NCBI GenBank assembly: GCA_903895255.1
Contig: CAITTG010000113.1
Location: 1 to 39,614 of the forward strand
DNA: 39,614 nucleotides
Direction of reading: 5' to 3'
Source of the DNA: an uncultured Verrucomicrobia subdivision 3 bacterium
Lineage (GTDB): Bacteria > Verrucomicrobiota > Verrucomicrobiia > Limisphaerales > UBA11358
Shown piece after piece: positions 26,883-34,973 of the stretch. The notes below the pieces were generated by a model that saw only the letters and a program-made list of their open reading frames with translations, made no database searches and was not told the origin of the DNA. Positions within the stretch are counted from its first letter, which is position 1. Each line of letters opens with the position of its first letter. The position numbers and the translations under genes are program-made.

Positions 26883-28457
26883 ATGATGTTGCTTACCTTC
26901 CCCCGACGTGGCGCGAATGTTTTTGGCGCGACTTTCCTGCTCGTCATGGTTTGGAAGTTTATACTGCTCGTGGGCACCGCGCAACCCATCCCGGCCAACG
27001 ACGCCTTTGTCTACGACGGCGCGGTCGTGAATTACCTCCTGCACGGCCACTATTGTAATCCTTCCGTGGTATTGGCCTTTCCTTATGCTGGTTCCCACAC
27101 CTTTTGCATCTATCCGCCTTTTTACCAGGCGGTGCTGTTTCTGTGGATGTCCATTTTCGGCACCGGCGTGCTGTCCCCCATGTGGTTTCACTTTGTCTTG
27201 TTTGGACTGTACGGTCTTACCTTGCTCGCCAGCCTCCGCCGTTTGCAAACCCCCGCCTGGGCCGCGAACGTGGCGTGTCTGTTTCTGCTTGGGATCACCT
27301 TCGATGACCGGCCCGATGGCCTGGCCCAATTACTCGGCATGCTGGCCATCTACGGCTGGGTGCGCTGGCTGGCCGCGCCCCGGGCCACGGTTGCCCCCTG
27401 GGCCTGGCTGGCCGCAGTGGCGGTGGTATTGACTTGCTGCACCAATCCCGAGCTGGGCGGCCTGTATTTTGGCTGGGTCTGGCTGCTGATGCTCGGGGCG
27501 GTGCTGCTCCGGCAGGCGCGTTTCCCGCTATTGCCCATGGCCTGCATGACCGTGGCCCCGGTAGCGTTGCTGGCGTACGTTAAATATGGCCGGCCCGATT
27601 TGTGGGCCGGGTTCATGGAACATGCCGGCCAGACGCCGTCGCTCACCAACTGGCGTTTGCCCTCGGCGGCGGATTTGCTGAAAACCGCGCGCACCATGCC
27701 GGCAATTATTCTAATTGCGGGCCTGAGTCTTTGGCACTGGCGGAATTGGTCCCGGCCCGCGCCCGGGTCCAGTGGTGGCTCGACAGATGCCCGGCCGGTC
27801 ATTTTATTGGTCACCGGCTTTTTGATCACCGCCGGCCTGGTGGCGGGGGGCTTGTTCCGCTTCACGGCCAACTGGGTGCTGTTTCTCCTCCACATCCAAC
27901 CGCTGCTGGTGGGCGTTTTTCTCACCCTGGAACGTCGATCCCCCGCGCCGCCGCCCCGGTGGCTCGCCCCGGCCCTGGCCTTGACGGTCCTGATTGTCTC
28001 GGTGCGGGCGATCGGCCTGAGCACTTGGGGCGTGGCCTGTGCGCTCGACCGCAGCGAGGGTGCGGCCCGGCAAATCGTGGATGCCGAGCTGGACCGCCTG
28101 CCCTCGGGCACCACGGTGGTCATGTCCACCGCGTATCTTTACGATGCCCAGAAGCATGCCAGCCTGCACTTTATCCATGAGGACTGGACCCACCGCGCCG
28201 ACGCTCCAGCCGGCAACCTCAATGGCGATACCGTGGGCGTGATCAAGCTCAAGCCCGCCGCCCTGATTCTCACGCAGTTTGACTTCTACCGGCACTATCA
28301 CATTCCCCTGGCGGAATTGAACTCAATGCCTGCGGTGGTGACCCTCACCACCACCAACTACGCCCGGGTCCCCTCGCCGGATTCATTCCCCCACTTTCAG
28401 CAAGTGCTCCAGCACGTATCCTGGGCCCCGGTCATCATCCAGTTTACTTGGAAATAA
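26883..28457 (+). CDS. Polytopic membrane glycosyltransferase-like protein
   Basis: A 524-residue protein with about ten hydrophobic helices. After the first helix the loop carries NDAFVYDGAVVNYLLHGHY, and after it GSHTFCIYPPFYQAVLFLW; this acidic first loop and the aromatic motif resemble the GT39/GT83-type lipid-linked sugar transferases (PMT/ArnT-like). The C-terminal third is a soluble domain with an acidic patch (ALDRSEGAARQIVDAELDRL). These enzymes transfer a sugar from a polyprenyl-phosphate donor to lipid, protein or glycan. The acceptor here is unknown. It starts 25 bp from the divergent lnt fusion, so both may share one control region. Confidence 0.7.
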   Translation: MMLLTFPRRGANVFGATFLLVMVWKFILLVGTAQPIPANDAFVYDGAVVNYLLHGHYCNPSVVLAFPYAGSHTFCIYPPFYQAVLFLWMSIFGTGVLSPMWFHFVLFGLYGLTLLASLRRLQTPAWAANVACLFLLGITFDDRPDGLAQLLGMLAIYGWVRWLAAPRATVAPWAWLAAVAVVLTCCTNPELGGLYFGWVWLLMLGAVLLRQARFPLLPMACMTVAPVALLAYVKYGRPDLWAGFMEHAGQTPSLTNWRLPSAADLLKTARTMPAIILIAGLSLWHWRNWSRPAPGSSGGSTDARPVILLVTGFLITAGLVAGGLFRFTANWVLFLLHIQPLLVGVFLTLERRSPAPPPRWLAPALALTVLIVSVRAIGLSTWGVACALDRSEGAARQIVDAELDRLPSGTTVVMSTAYLYDAQKHASLHFIHEDWTHRADAPAGNLNGDTVGVIKLKPAALILTQFDFYRHYHIPLAELNSMPAVVTLTTTNYARVPSPDSFPHFQQVLQHVSWAPVIIQFTWK

Positions 28458-28722
28458 CCGGTACCTGTTCCCCCGGAGCGCGGGTCCGTGACCCGCAGCG
28501 CTTCACCTTGCCGGTTCGCGTCAAAATTAGCCTGGCACCACGCCAATCCGGGTGAATGTAGCCCTCACCCGAATACCAGTGTTTTTTTCCAAACCACCCC
28601 CTTCGGCCTCCCGTCGCGGAGCGACTTCCCGATGGAAGCCGTGTGGCTTCAGCCCACGGAATGATCATCCAAACGGTGTCTGGCGCCACGTCGCGACGCT
28701 TGATCTCCACCCTCTGCCCGCA

Positions 28723-28780
28723 ACCCTTGTTTCGCTGGCACCAGTGTTGCCCCAACCCCGGAGCGCGCCCGTCCCCGGGC
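28723..28780. repeat. 58-bp direct repeat, copy 1
   Basis: The 58-base unit starting ACCCTTGTTTCGCTGGCACC recurs at 29166-29223 with two mismatches. A related GC-rich tail (CGGAGCGCGCCCGTC) is echoed loosely at about 16605, after the DUF1223 gene. It is a member of an interspersed repeat, noncoding. Confidence 0.85.
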
Positions 28781-28982
28781 CCAGCAACGTAACCATCCCT
28801 GCCCATGTAGAACTGTATCCCTTGCCGCCCGCCTTGCTTGCCGGTTTTTTGCCTTGGGCCACCTCACCCTGAAGCTGCTCGGCTTGCCTGACGGCCCGAC
28901 AATCCGGCCCTTGCTCAGCCCGGAAGGCGACCGAAAATAGCCCAGCCATTCATGGTTGGGTTTCCGCGTCGGCGACCTTCAA

Positions 28983-29128
28983 GTCCCGTCAGGGACGGCA
29001 GAAACCATTTCCCCACCGTGACGAATGCAGCCCTCCCTGGCTGAGGCCCAACGGGCCGTCATTCCTCAGCCCAGCCCACCGGGCTGGGTGGGCTTGCCCC
29101 CCCGGGGTCTTGCGGCCTATCAGGCCGC
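28983..29128. repeat. Chain of short perfect hairpins
   Basis: Four perfect hairpins follow one another: GTCCC/GGGAC with a 4-base loop (28983-28996), GGCCC/GGGCC loop AAC (29045-29057), CCCAGCCC/GGGCTGGG loop ACC (29070-29088) and GCGGCCT/AGGCCGC loop ATC (29112-29128). Loops of 3-4 bases and the phrase GCCCAACGGGCC are typical of interspersed repeats in verrucomicrobia and planctomycetes. Such chains form strong structures in RNA or single-stranded DNA. Confidence 0.75.
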
Positions 29129-29165
29129 GATATCAGCCCACACCACCAAACCAAGACCCGGTTTG

Positions 29166-29223
29166 ACCCTTGTTTCGCTGGCACCAGTGTTGCCCCAACC
29201 CCGTGGCGCGCCCGTCCCCGGGC
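29166..29223. repeat. 58-bp direct repeat, copy 2
   Basis: Second copy of the unit at 28723-28780; differs at two positions within the CCCCGTGGCGCG part. Confidence 0.85.
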
Positions 29224-29533
29224 GCAGCGCCGACTAGCAGTCGGCTTTGGCCCTGCGAACCGGTAAATCGCTCCAGAATACCGGACCTTGTCCCATGAAG
29301 AGAAAGTTTAAGCCAGTCATCGACCGCCCGGCGCTGGCAGGATGGCCCCCCTTCGACTTTATGTTCAATCCCCCCGCTTGACATCCCCGCCTCGCCGCTC
29401 TATACTCATCGCGCGAGTGGTTAATCCCGGTGGCGGGAAAGCTTCCGGCTGCACCCTTCGGCCCAAGCCCGTCGGCGCCCCCGTTCTTTGACATGAACCG
29501 CTCCTAACTACGGGCCGTCCCCTGCGGACCCCG

Positions 29534-29594
29534 TTCAAGGTTTATTCAAGGCAATTCAAGCCTATTCAAGGTCATTCAAGGTCATTCAAGGTTA
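29534..29594. repeat. 10-bp tandem repeat array, six copies
   Basis: Six copies of TTCAAG followed by a variable four-base end, for example TTCAAGGTCA, at 29534, 29545, 29555, 29565, 29575 and 29585. The first unit is 11 bp and the rest exactly 10 bp, about one turn of the helix. The array stands about 280 bp upstream of the GH78 gene in an AT-rich stretch. It could be a protein-binding array or a slippage-prone simple repeat. Confidence 0.85.
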
Positions 29595-29876
29595 AAAAAA
29601 TTTCGCCTGAGAACCCCAGCCCTTGGCAAAAAACGACGGATTACGGTGACTTGCGGTAAATTGCACTAAAAATTAAAAAAAATTAACGTCCGGGGGGAAG
29701 GGGGTGTCCGCCAACCCGGTAACATTGCCAGCCCTGCATGCATCCCCGAGGATCGCCGTCCGCCACCCGCATCCGGTGTTTAGCCCCGCCAGGGACACCC
29801 TTTGGTTTACCCCGGATCAAACTGGCCAGCCCGCCATCTATCGCTTAACCTTTAATAAAATAACTTATCCAAGAAC

Positions 29877-32267
29877 ATGAATCGATTTTTAGGTCTTAGT
29901 GCATGGAGTTTTGGGATGGCCGGGGCATTGCTGCTGGGAAGTTGCGCGGCGCGGGGAGGCGTGGTGGACCCGCGAGGTCCGGTGGATTATCCCGGCATGA
30001 AGGTAGTCGTGAATGCGGCGGGAGTTCAGGCTCCGGGCTATGTTTTTACCAATGGCTGCGCTAAGCCCACCCCGTGGCAGGCCCGATGGATTGGGCTGGC
30101 AGGCGATTCCCGGGCCCCGGTGGAACTGTTTCGCCGCGAAGTGGTGCTGACGGAGGCACCCACGAAGGTGGCGGCCTGGCTCACGGCCGATATGAAATAC
30201 CGGTTGTACATCAATGGCCGGTTGGTGGCGCGCGGGCCGGTGGACATGGGGCGGGATTATCAGGGCGGCAGCACGGAACGCTGGTTCTACGATTACCGCG
30301 ACTTGACGCCCTATTTTACCCCGGGCACCAACGTCGTGGCGGCCGAGGTGTTTGGTCAATGGCCGGCAGGAATGGTGGTGAGCCGCGGTCAGCGTGGATT
30401 TCTGTTTGAGGCGGAAGTCACGCTGGCAGATCAACCGGCCATGGTCGTCAAATCCGATGCAAGCTGGCGGGCGCTCCCGGCGGCGCAATTTCCAAATGTT
30501 ACGATTTACGATGCCACCCAGGAACCGCCTGGCTGGCGAATGGCTGGTTTCAACGACGCCGAATGGCAGCCGGCCCGGGAATTAAACTCGGTCTGGCCGC
30601 GACTCGTTCCCAGTGAGCTTCCGCCTTTGATGGAGGCGCGTTATCCGGTGCGGCGACTGTCTGGTCTGACCGGTCATACCGTAACTACCAACAGTAGTTT
30701 CACGGTGGAGTTTGACCGGGTCTTGAGTGCGTACCCGACCTTGGAAGTGCGCGGCGGGCGGGGGGCCAGGGTGACCATCAAGGCGCATCAATCCGCGACG
30801 ATGATCCTGGACGGGGGTGACGATGCTTGCGAATTCCCTTTCATGACCGAGATCGCCCCGTCATTTACGGTGACTTTCACCAACGTGACCAGCCCGGTCG
30901 AGATTCTGGATGTGGGCGCGAACTTCACCTCCCAGCCGCTGGCCTATGAAGGGTCCTTTGCCTGTAGTGACGAATATCTGAACCGGTTGTGGGAGGTGTC
31001 ACGCTGGGCGGTGCAGATTTGTTTGCAGACGCACCATTTGGATTCCCCGAATCATCAGGAGCCGATCTGCGACCCGGGTGATTATGTCATTGAGTCCATG
31101 GTGAATCATTATGCTTTTGGCCAGCCGTGGCTGGCGCGGCAGGATTTGCGCAAGTTCGCGTGGTTGCTGGAAAACGAGCATTACCATAATTTCCATACGA
31201 GTTACTCGCTCGCCTGGTTGCAAATGTTGCTGGACTATTATGACTATACGGGCGACCAGTCGCTGGTGGTGGAATTGTCACCGTATGTCCAGGCGCTGCT
31301 GGACACGTACACCGGCTGGCGCGGCACCAATGGCATCATCTCCCAGGCGCCCAACTACATGTTCATGGACTGGGTGAGCATTGGCGGGTTTCCATGTCAT
31401 CATCCGCCCGCCGTGATCGGCCAGGGCTACCTCACCGCCCTTTATTATCATGGATTGGAAATGGCCGCGCGGGTGGCGGCCATAACCGGGGATCAAGCCC
31501 GGGTGGCGCACTATGACCAGCTCCGCCACGAAGTGCTCGCGGCGTTCAACCGCGAGCTTTGGGTGCCTGACCGGGGGCTTTACCGCGACGGCAAGCCGTT
31601 CCAAACCACCGTAAAGCCCGGCCAGTGGTTGCCGGCGGACAAGGATATCGAGACGTTCAGTCCCCATGTGAATCTGCTCGCCGTCCTGTTCGACCTGGCA
31701 CCCCATGAAAACCAGTCCGGCATAGTGGCAAAGGTGCTGGCGGAGAAACCCTTGAATACGCAGCCCTGGTTTATGCACTGGGTCCTTGCCGCGGTGGATC
31801 ATGCCGGACTGTTCGACCAGTATGCCACCGAACAACTACACCGCTGGCAAATTGTGCCGGAAACCCAGTCCTTCCGTGAAATGTGGCACCAGGGAGATTT
31901 GAGCCACGGCTGGTGCTCCACGCCCCTGGTCCAATTATCCGCGCGCGTGCTGGGTGTGACCCCGGCCACCCCGGGTTTTAAAGTCATCGCCATCCGGCCG
32001 GAATTGGGTGATTTGCGCTGGGCCAAAGGGGTGGTGCCCACGCCGCAAGGGAAGGTTTCGGTTGACTGGGCATTGAACGATGGTCAGTGGCAAATGCACA
32101 TCCTCGTGCCGCCCGGCAGCGAGGCGGAGGTGACGTTGCCAGTGGCGCGTTTTGCGGATGCCCGTCCCACGCTGGATGGCAGCCCGGTGGCACCAGTGAT
32201 GCGCGTGGCTTCCGGCGCTCATGAGTTCAAAATAACCGGAAAATTAAAAGCCGTGCCAACTCAATAA
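29877..32267 (+). CDS. Lipoprotein alpha-L-rhamnosidase-like glycosidase (GH78)
   Basis: A 796-residue exported enzyme. The N-terminus has a lipoprotein-type signal (LLLGSCAARGG). A jelly-roll domain (about 60-200) contains the GH78 N-domain text YRLYINGRLVARGPVD, and a second beta region follows (about 205-370). The (alpha/alpha)6 barrel (about 375-690) contains DSPNHQEPICDPGDYVIESM, in the place where GH78 enzymes carry the D-x-P-x-R-x-E acid region. The C-terminus (FREMWHQGDLSHGWCSTPLV and PGFKVIAIRPELGDLRWAKG) is the classic GH78 tail. GH78 enzymes remove terminal rhamnose. Together with the PL4 lyase this suggests pectin (RG-I) use. Upstream DNA is AT-rich and likely holds the promoter; a strong hairpin is 415 bp downstream. 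Confidence 0.88.
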   Translation: MNRFLGLSAWSFGMAGALLLGSCAARGGVVDPRGPVDYPGMKVVVNAAGVQAPGYVFTNGCAKPTPWQARWIGLAGDSRAPVELFRREVVLTEAPTKVAAWLTADMKYRLYINGRLVARGPVDMGRDYQGGSTERWFYDYRDLTPYFTPGTNVVAAEVFGQWPAGMVVSRGQRGFLFEAEVTLADQPAMVVKSDASWRALPAAQFPNVTIYDATQEPPGWRMAGFNDAEWQPARELNSVWPRLVPSELPPLMEARYPVRRLSGLTGHTVTTNSSFTVEFDRVLSAYPTLEVRGGRGARVTIKAHQSATMILDGGDDACEFPFMTEIAPSFTVTFTNVTSPVEILDVGANFTSQPLAYEGSFACSDEYLNRLWEVSRWAVQICLQTHHLDSPNHQEPICDPGDYVIESMVNHYAFGQPWLARQDLRKFAWLLENEHYHNFHTSYSLAWLQMLLDYYDYTGDQSLVVELSPYVQALLDTYTGWRGTNGIISQAPNYMFMDWVSIGGFPCHHPPAVIGQGYLTALYYHGLEMAARVAAITGDQARVAHYDQLRHEVLAAFNRELWVPDRGLYRDGKPFQTTVKPGQWLPADKDIETFSPHVNLLAVLFDLAPHENQSGIVAKVLAEKPLNTQPWFMHWVLAAVDHAGLFDQYATEQLHRWQIVPETQSFREMWHQGDLSHGWCSTPLVQLSARVLGVTPATPGFKVIAIRPELGDLRWAKGVVPTPQGKVSVDWALNDGQWQMHILVPPGSEAEVTLPVARFADARPTLDGSPVAPVMRVASGAHEFKITGKLKAVPTQ

Positions 32268-32800
32268 TGGCGAATGTCCAATGTGGCCCAGCTTTTGGCG
32301 TGGAGCAACTGCCGGCTACTGCCGACCGACTCCATGCATCGTGGGCGGGCAGGCATGCCGCCTTTAACGTTATTCCTTGAGTGGTTTTGCGGATTGGGCG
32401 GCTGGCGGATTTGATTTTCCAGCTTTTCGCGTACGTGGTGCGAATGGCCATTATTTCCTTCGCAACCGCTCACATTTTTTTAAAAGCCGCAACTTGAAAT
32501 AATTTTAAAATAGTTTAACCTAATTTTTGTTGGGGCGTCTAGATTTGTGGATGCAAGATTTCGCTGTTCGTTTAGGGTTGGCAGAGAGGTTTTGCTCGTG
32601 ACGCGGTCCGGACAGCGACCCCCAAGTTGGCCCGTCACACTTCTGAGCGCCTGGGTGAAGGCGTATAAACCTTGTCACCACGGAGGCCGGACGCAAGTCC
32701 GGCCTCTTGAATTTTTGGATGCAGCCGGGTTGGCGGGTAAAAGTTCAAAACTTGACCTTGCTTACGGTGGCAAATAAAACTAATCTGCTCGTCTTTCGGT
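32268..32800. other. Gene-free stretch before tRNA-Cys
   Basis: No convincing protein frame. A perfect hairpin with a GCAA loop at 32683-32706 is the only strong structure. The rest is unremarkable intergenic DNA. Confidence 0.6.
32683..32706 (+). terminator. Hairpin with GNRA loop, terminator-like
   Basis: GAGGCCGGAC-GCAA-GTCCGGCCTC gives a 10-bp perfect stem with a GCAA tetraloop, followed by TTGAATTTTT. It may terminate transcription from the left, upstream of tRNA-Cys. It is also possible that it is another interspersed hairpin repeat. Confidence 0.55.
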
Positions 32801-32875
32801 GGCGGGGTAGCCAAGTGGTAAGGCAGGGCTCTGCAAAAGCCTCATCCGTCGGTTCGATTCCGACCCTCGCCTCCA
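32801..32875 (+). tRNA. tRNA-Cys (GCA)
   Basis: A full cloverleaf reads from here: acceptor GGCGGGG pairs with CCTCGCC, D-arm GCC/GGC, anticodon stem GGGCT/AGCCT around loop CTGCAAA (anticodon GCA at 32833-32835), T-arm with TTCGATT, discriminator T and an encoded CCA end. The U discriminator base is the normal tRNA-Cys identity element. A perfect 8-bp hairpin follows 3 bases after CCA. Confidence 0.97.
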
Positions 32876-32878
32876 GCT

Positions 32879-32898
32879 CTTGATGCGTGTGCATCAAG
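32879..32898 (+). terminator. Hairpin right after tRNA-Cys
   Basis: CTTGATGC-GTGT-GCATCAAG, a perfect 8-bp stem with a 4-base loop 3 bases after the tRNA CCA. No T-run follows, so it may be a processing or termination structure. Confidence 0.45.
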
Positions 32899-33240
32899 TA
32901 CTTGGGAGGATGTGCGAGGCGACTGCCAGCGGAAGTTTCAGCAAGTGCGAAGACTGAACTTAAGACCGTCAACGCACCGCCTGCACTCGCTCACAGCGCC
33001 GTATTATGCTTGATTCATGCGCAAAACACGGCAAATGTGTGACTTAAGCGACGCTTGGCGCACCCGATTTCAGCCGCCCACAGGAGCTTTGCTTAACCGT
33101 GTCCTCGTGGAGGAATTTTTAGCTTCAGACACGGCTCGGAGTTTGGCGCAAATTATTTGTGCAGGTAAGGACAAATCGCGCCCCTTTGCGCGAACAATTC
33201 CTACCTGCTGTTCAACCGCCTGAGGCTGAGGGGATACGGA

Positions 33241-33370
33241 TTTAACGCCGGGGCGCAAAGACGCAAAGGCTCAGCGGGGATGTGGTGGCCGCAAAAAGGC
33301 GCAAAGCGGCGCAAAAGTGGAAAGCAGGGCGTTTTCGCCGCAAGGAGCACAGAGCGCGCAAAAATGGGGC
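33241..33370. repeat. CGCAAAG-type degenerate repeat
   Basis: At least six copies of CGCAAA spaced 8-20 bases apart, ending near CGCGCAAAAATGG. It resembles the CGCAAAG interspersed repeats of several phyla. No coding function. Confidence 0.55.
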
Positions 33371-33479
33371 TGGATTTTTACAGCAGGCAAGGGGCATAAC
33401 CTGGGTTTGGAGGGGTTTGGCATCGGGGTTAATCCCGATTTTTCAGATCCGGTGTGATCGTGTGCCCCGCGCCTATTTT

Positions 33480-34283
33480 TTAACCCTTTCGGTCGAAAAT
33501 CGCGGTGCCCAATCCCGCATCCTCATGCAGCACGCTTTTGAGGGTAAACCCTTGGGAGCCTAGATAGGCTTTCAGTTCATCCAAGCTAACCCGCCATTTG
33601 TGCCATTCCAAGATAATCGCCTGCACCCGTCCCATAAACGCGGATTCGTTGCGGAAAAAATCCATTTCCGAACCTTCGATGTCAATTTTAAGCAATTCAC
33701 AGGGTATGTTGCCAAAGGACTTCACCCAGTTTTCTTCAACTTTTACACAAGGTACTTCAATCTTGGTCCAGGTGCTTTGGTCAGCCTCAGTCCCTTCGAC
33801 TGGTGCAGTCGTTGAGCAAACATTAGAAGTGTGGACGTAAAAGGTTGCCTTTTCAGTCTTCGCATCAGCACCGACAATGCCTTCCAGCACCTTAATGTTT
33901 TTCATTTTGTTTGCCTCTACGTGCCAGCGGGCATCCTCCACAGCGTCCAGATTGGCATCCACCATTATGCCCTTAAGGTTGGTGGATTTCATGCGATCAG
34001 CTAGCCACACTGTAAAATACCCCACATTGCAACCAAGATCTGCGAAAGTGGCTACTTTTTCGGGCAGACCGGAAGTCGAATAAAGCAAACCACGGTCGAA
34101 CATTTCGGCAGACAGCCCCAAACTTTCTACACGACGCGCTCGATAACGAATGCCACTTCCGGGCAAGATTTTTACGACTGGGAACCAGTGCAGCCATTGA
34201 TTTACCAGCAAATGTAAGCGTAATGTTTTAACGGTTTTTCGAATGGTCGATGAACCGGTCAATTTTAAAATCAGATTTCGCAT
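33480..34283 (-). CDS. FkbM-family methyltransferase
   Basis: A 267-residue SAM-dependent methyltransferase. The SAM-binding loop is FADLGCNVGYFTVWLAD near residue 100, and LLKIDIEGSEMDFFRN near 200 is the diagnostic FkbM motif (acidic, then DIEGSE). The family O-methylates sugars, glycan ends, or other small molecules, often in surface-polysaccharide loci. No glycan cluster is visible nearby, so the acceptor is unknown. The base composition is more balanced than the GC-rich genes to the left. The start lies 63 bp before the target duplication of the transposon, so the promoter region may have been altered by the insertion. Confidence 0.88.
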   Translation of the reverse strand: MRNLILKLTGSSTIRKTVKTLRLHLLVNQWLHWFPVVKILPGSGIRYRARRVESLGLSAEMFDRGLLYSTSGLPEKVATFADLGCNVGYFTVWLADRMKSTNLKGIMVDANLDAVEDARWHVEANKMKNIKVLEGIVGADAKTEKATFYVHTSNVCSTTAPVEGTEADQSTWTKIEVPCVKVEENWVKSFGNIPCELLKIDIEGSEMDFFRNESAFMGRVQAIILEWHKWRVSLDELKAYLGSQGFTLKSVLHEDAGLGTAIFDRKG

Positions 34284-34345
34284 TTTTTAATTCTGTGATT
34301 CAAGGGATGCATGTTGGGCCGAAAACGGCAAAAGTCAAGCTGGTT

Positions 34346-34353
34346 GACTTTTC
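34346..34353. repeat. Target site duplication, left
   Basis: GACTTTTC directly before the left inverted end; the same 8 bases occur directly after the right end at 37405-37412. Confidence 0.9.
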
Positions 34354-34404
34354 GGTAGTGTCCTAATTTGAATTCCAATCCCCCGCCCCTATTGCATCAA
34401 AACA

Positions 34405-34420
34405 TTGTGAATTTTCACAA
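34405..34420. promoter_or_regulatory. Palindrome near the transposon left end, possible operator
   Basis: TTGTGAA-TT-TTCACAA is a perfect 7-bp inverted repeat. It lies between an outer pair CCCGCCCC (34382-34389) and GGGGCGGG (34436-34443), which can pair across it. Such a nested palindrome just inside a transposon end fits a repressor or transposase binding site; function is inferred. Confidence 0.45.
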
Positions 34421-34478
34421 ATTTATTGCGTATTGGGGGCGGGTGTGCGATGAGTTAAAATTAGAGCACGAGCCATGG

Positions 34479-34943
34479 TTAATCATCTAGCAACTGCGAC
34501 CCGAGCAGCATTGAGTGAAAATATTCAATGTAGCCACGCTCATACCACCAAGCTGTCAGCAAAAACGATACTGCGCTTTGCGGAGAACATGCGGGCGCGG
34601 AAAAAACAGGGGTTTCATGATTTGGCGGCAGCATGGTATGTGATTCTGCGAATCGAAGGGCAGCAATCACTCTGTTCAAAAAGTGAAGCCTATGCTCGAT
34701 TGAAGGCAATTCTAATGGCCTCCCTTTCAGCCATGCAGCAATGGCTGCATCAATATCTTTCTCGAATGGCTCACCCAGCCGCCGAAACAGCTTCAATTGT
34801 CGCTGGTAAGCATCGCGGGCCGACTCTTTTTCTGCTGGCTCAATGCGGTATATTACCCGGCGATCCAGAATATCAAAAGGCGTTAGCTCCCTTAGCTCCT
34901 GAGCAATTTGACGCCAATCAGTTGGTCGAGAACTGTCGTTCAT
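34479..34943 (-). CDS. Hypothetical transposon passenger (strand uncertain)
   Basis: A 154-residue frame I do not recognise. The first 110 residues are charged, helical and protein-like (MNDSSRPTDWRQIAQELREL, then DAYQRQLKLFRRLGEPFEKD and LHFLNRVIAALRFAE); the last 40 are less convincing. The opposite strand holds an equally long frame (34475-34966, 163 residues), which ends 7 bp before the transposase start and so could be coupled to it. Only one is likely real. I favour the minus strand on composition and because the other cargo genes are also on the minus strand, but its start lacks a visible ribosome-binding site. Confidence 0.4.
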   Translation of the reverse strand: MNDSSRPTDWRQIAQELRELTPFDILDRRVIYRIEPAEKESARDAYQRQLKLFRRLGEPFEKDIDAAIAAWLKGRPLELPSIEHRLHFLNRVIAALRFAESHTMLPPNHETPVFSAPACSPQSAVSFLLTAWWYERGYIEYFHSMLLGSQLLDD

Positions 34944-34973
34944 ATATTAAATCAAAAGGAAAGTGAATAAATT

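Larger units (their letters stand above)
28458..29876. other. 1.4-kb gene-free region rich in interspersed repeats
   Basis: No open frame in this stretch looks like a protein: all are short and shift frame within repeats. It holds a pair of 58-bp direct repeats, a chain of perfect small hairpins, a 10-bp tandem array and an AT-rich segment (about 29590-29690) that leads to the GH78 promoter area. An early hairpin GCGGGTC-CGT-GACCCGC at 28482-28498 follows the membrane gene and may act as its terminator. Most of this looks like accumulated repetitive intergenic DNA. Confidence 0.7.
32876..33479. other. Gene-free stretch with CGCAAA-rich repeat
   Basis: Short frames here do not resemble proteins. 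From about 33241 to 33370 the DNA is built of repeated CGCAAAG/GCGCAAA text (for example GGGGCGCAAAGACGCAAAGG, and GGCGCAAAGCGGCGCAAAAG), a widespread interspersed motif in many bacterial phyla, often found near GxxExxY-type genes. No such gene is present here. Confidence 0.6.

Noticed and set aside
28552..29237. Short frames in the 28.5-29.9 kb region
   Set aside because: They are translations of interspersed repeats, with conflicting frames in the two direct-repeat copies.
29534..29594. 10-bp array as a CRISPR or integron site
   Set aside because: Units are too short and contiguous; no integrase or cas gene nearby.
33017..33223. Small frame after tRNA-Cys
   Set aside because: Composition is not protein-like and it runs into repeat DNA.
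34475..34966. Plus-strand 163-residue frame as the certain first gene of a transposase operon
   Set aside because: It overlaps a more protein-like frame on the other strand, has five cysteines without a motif and no recognisable family. Kept only as an alternative.
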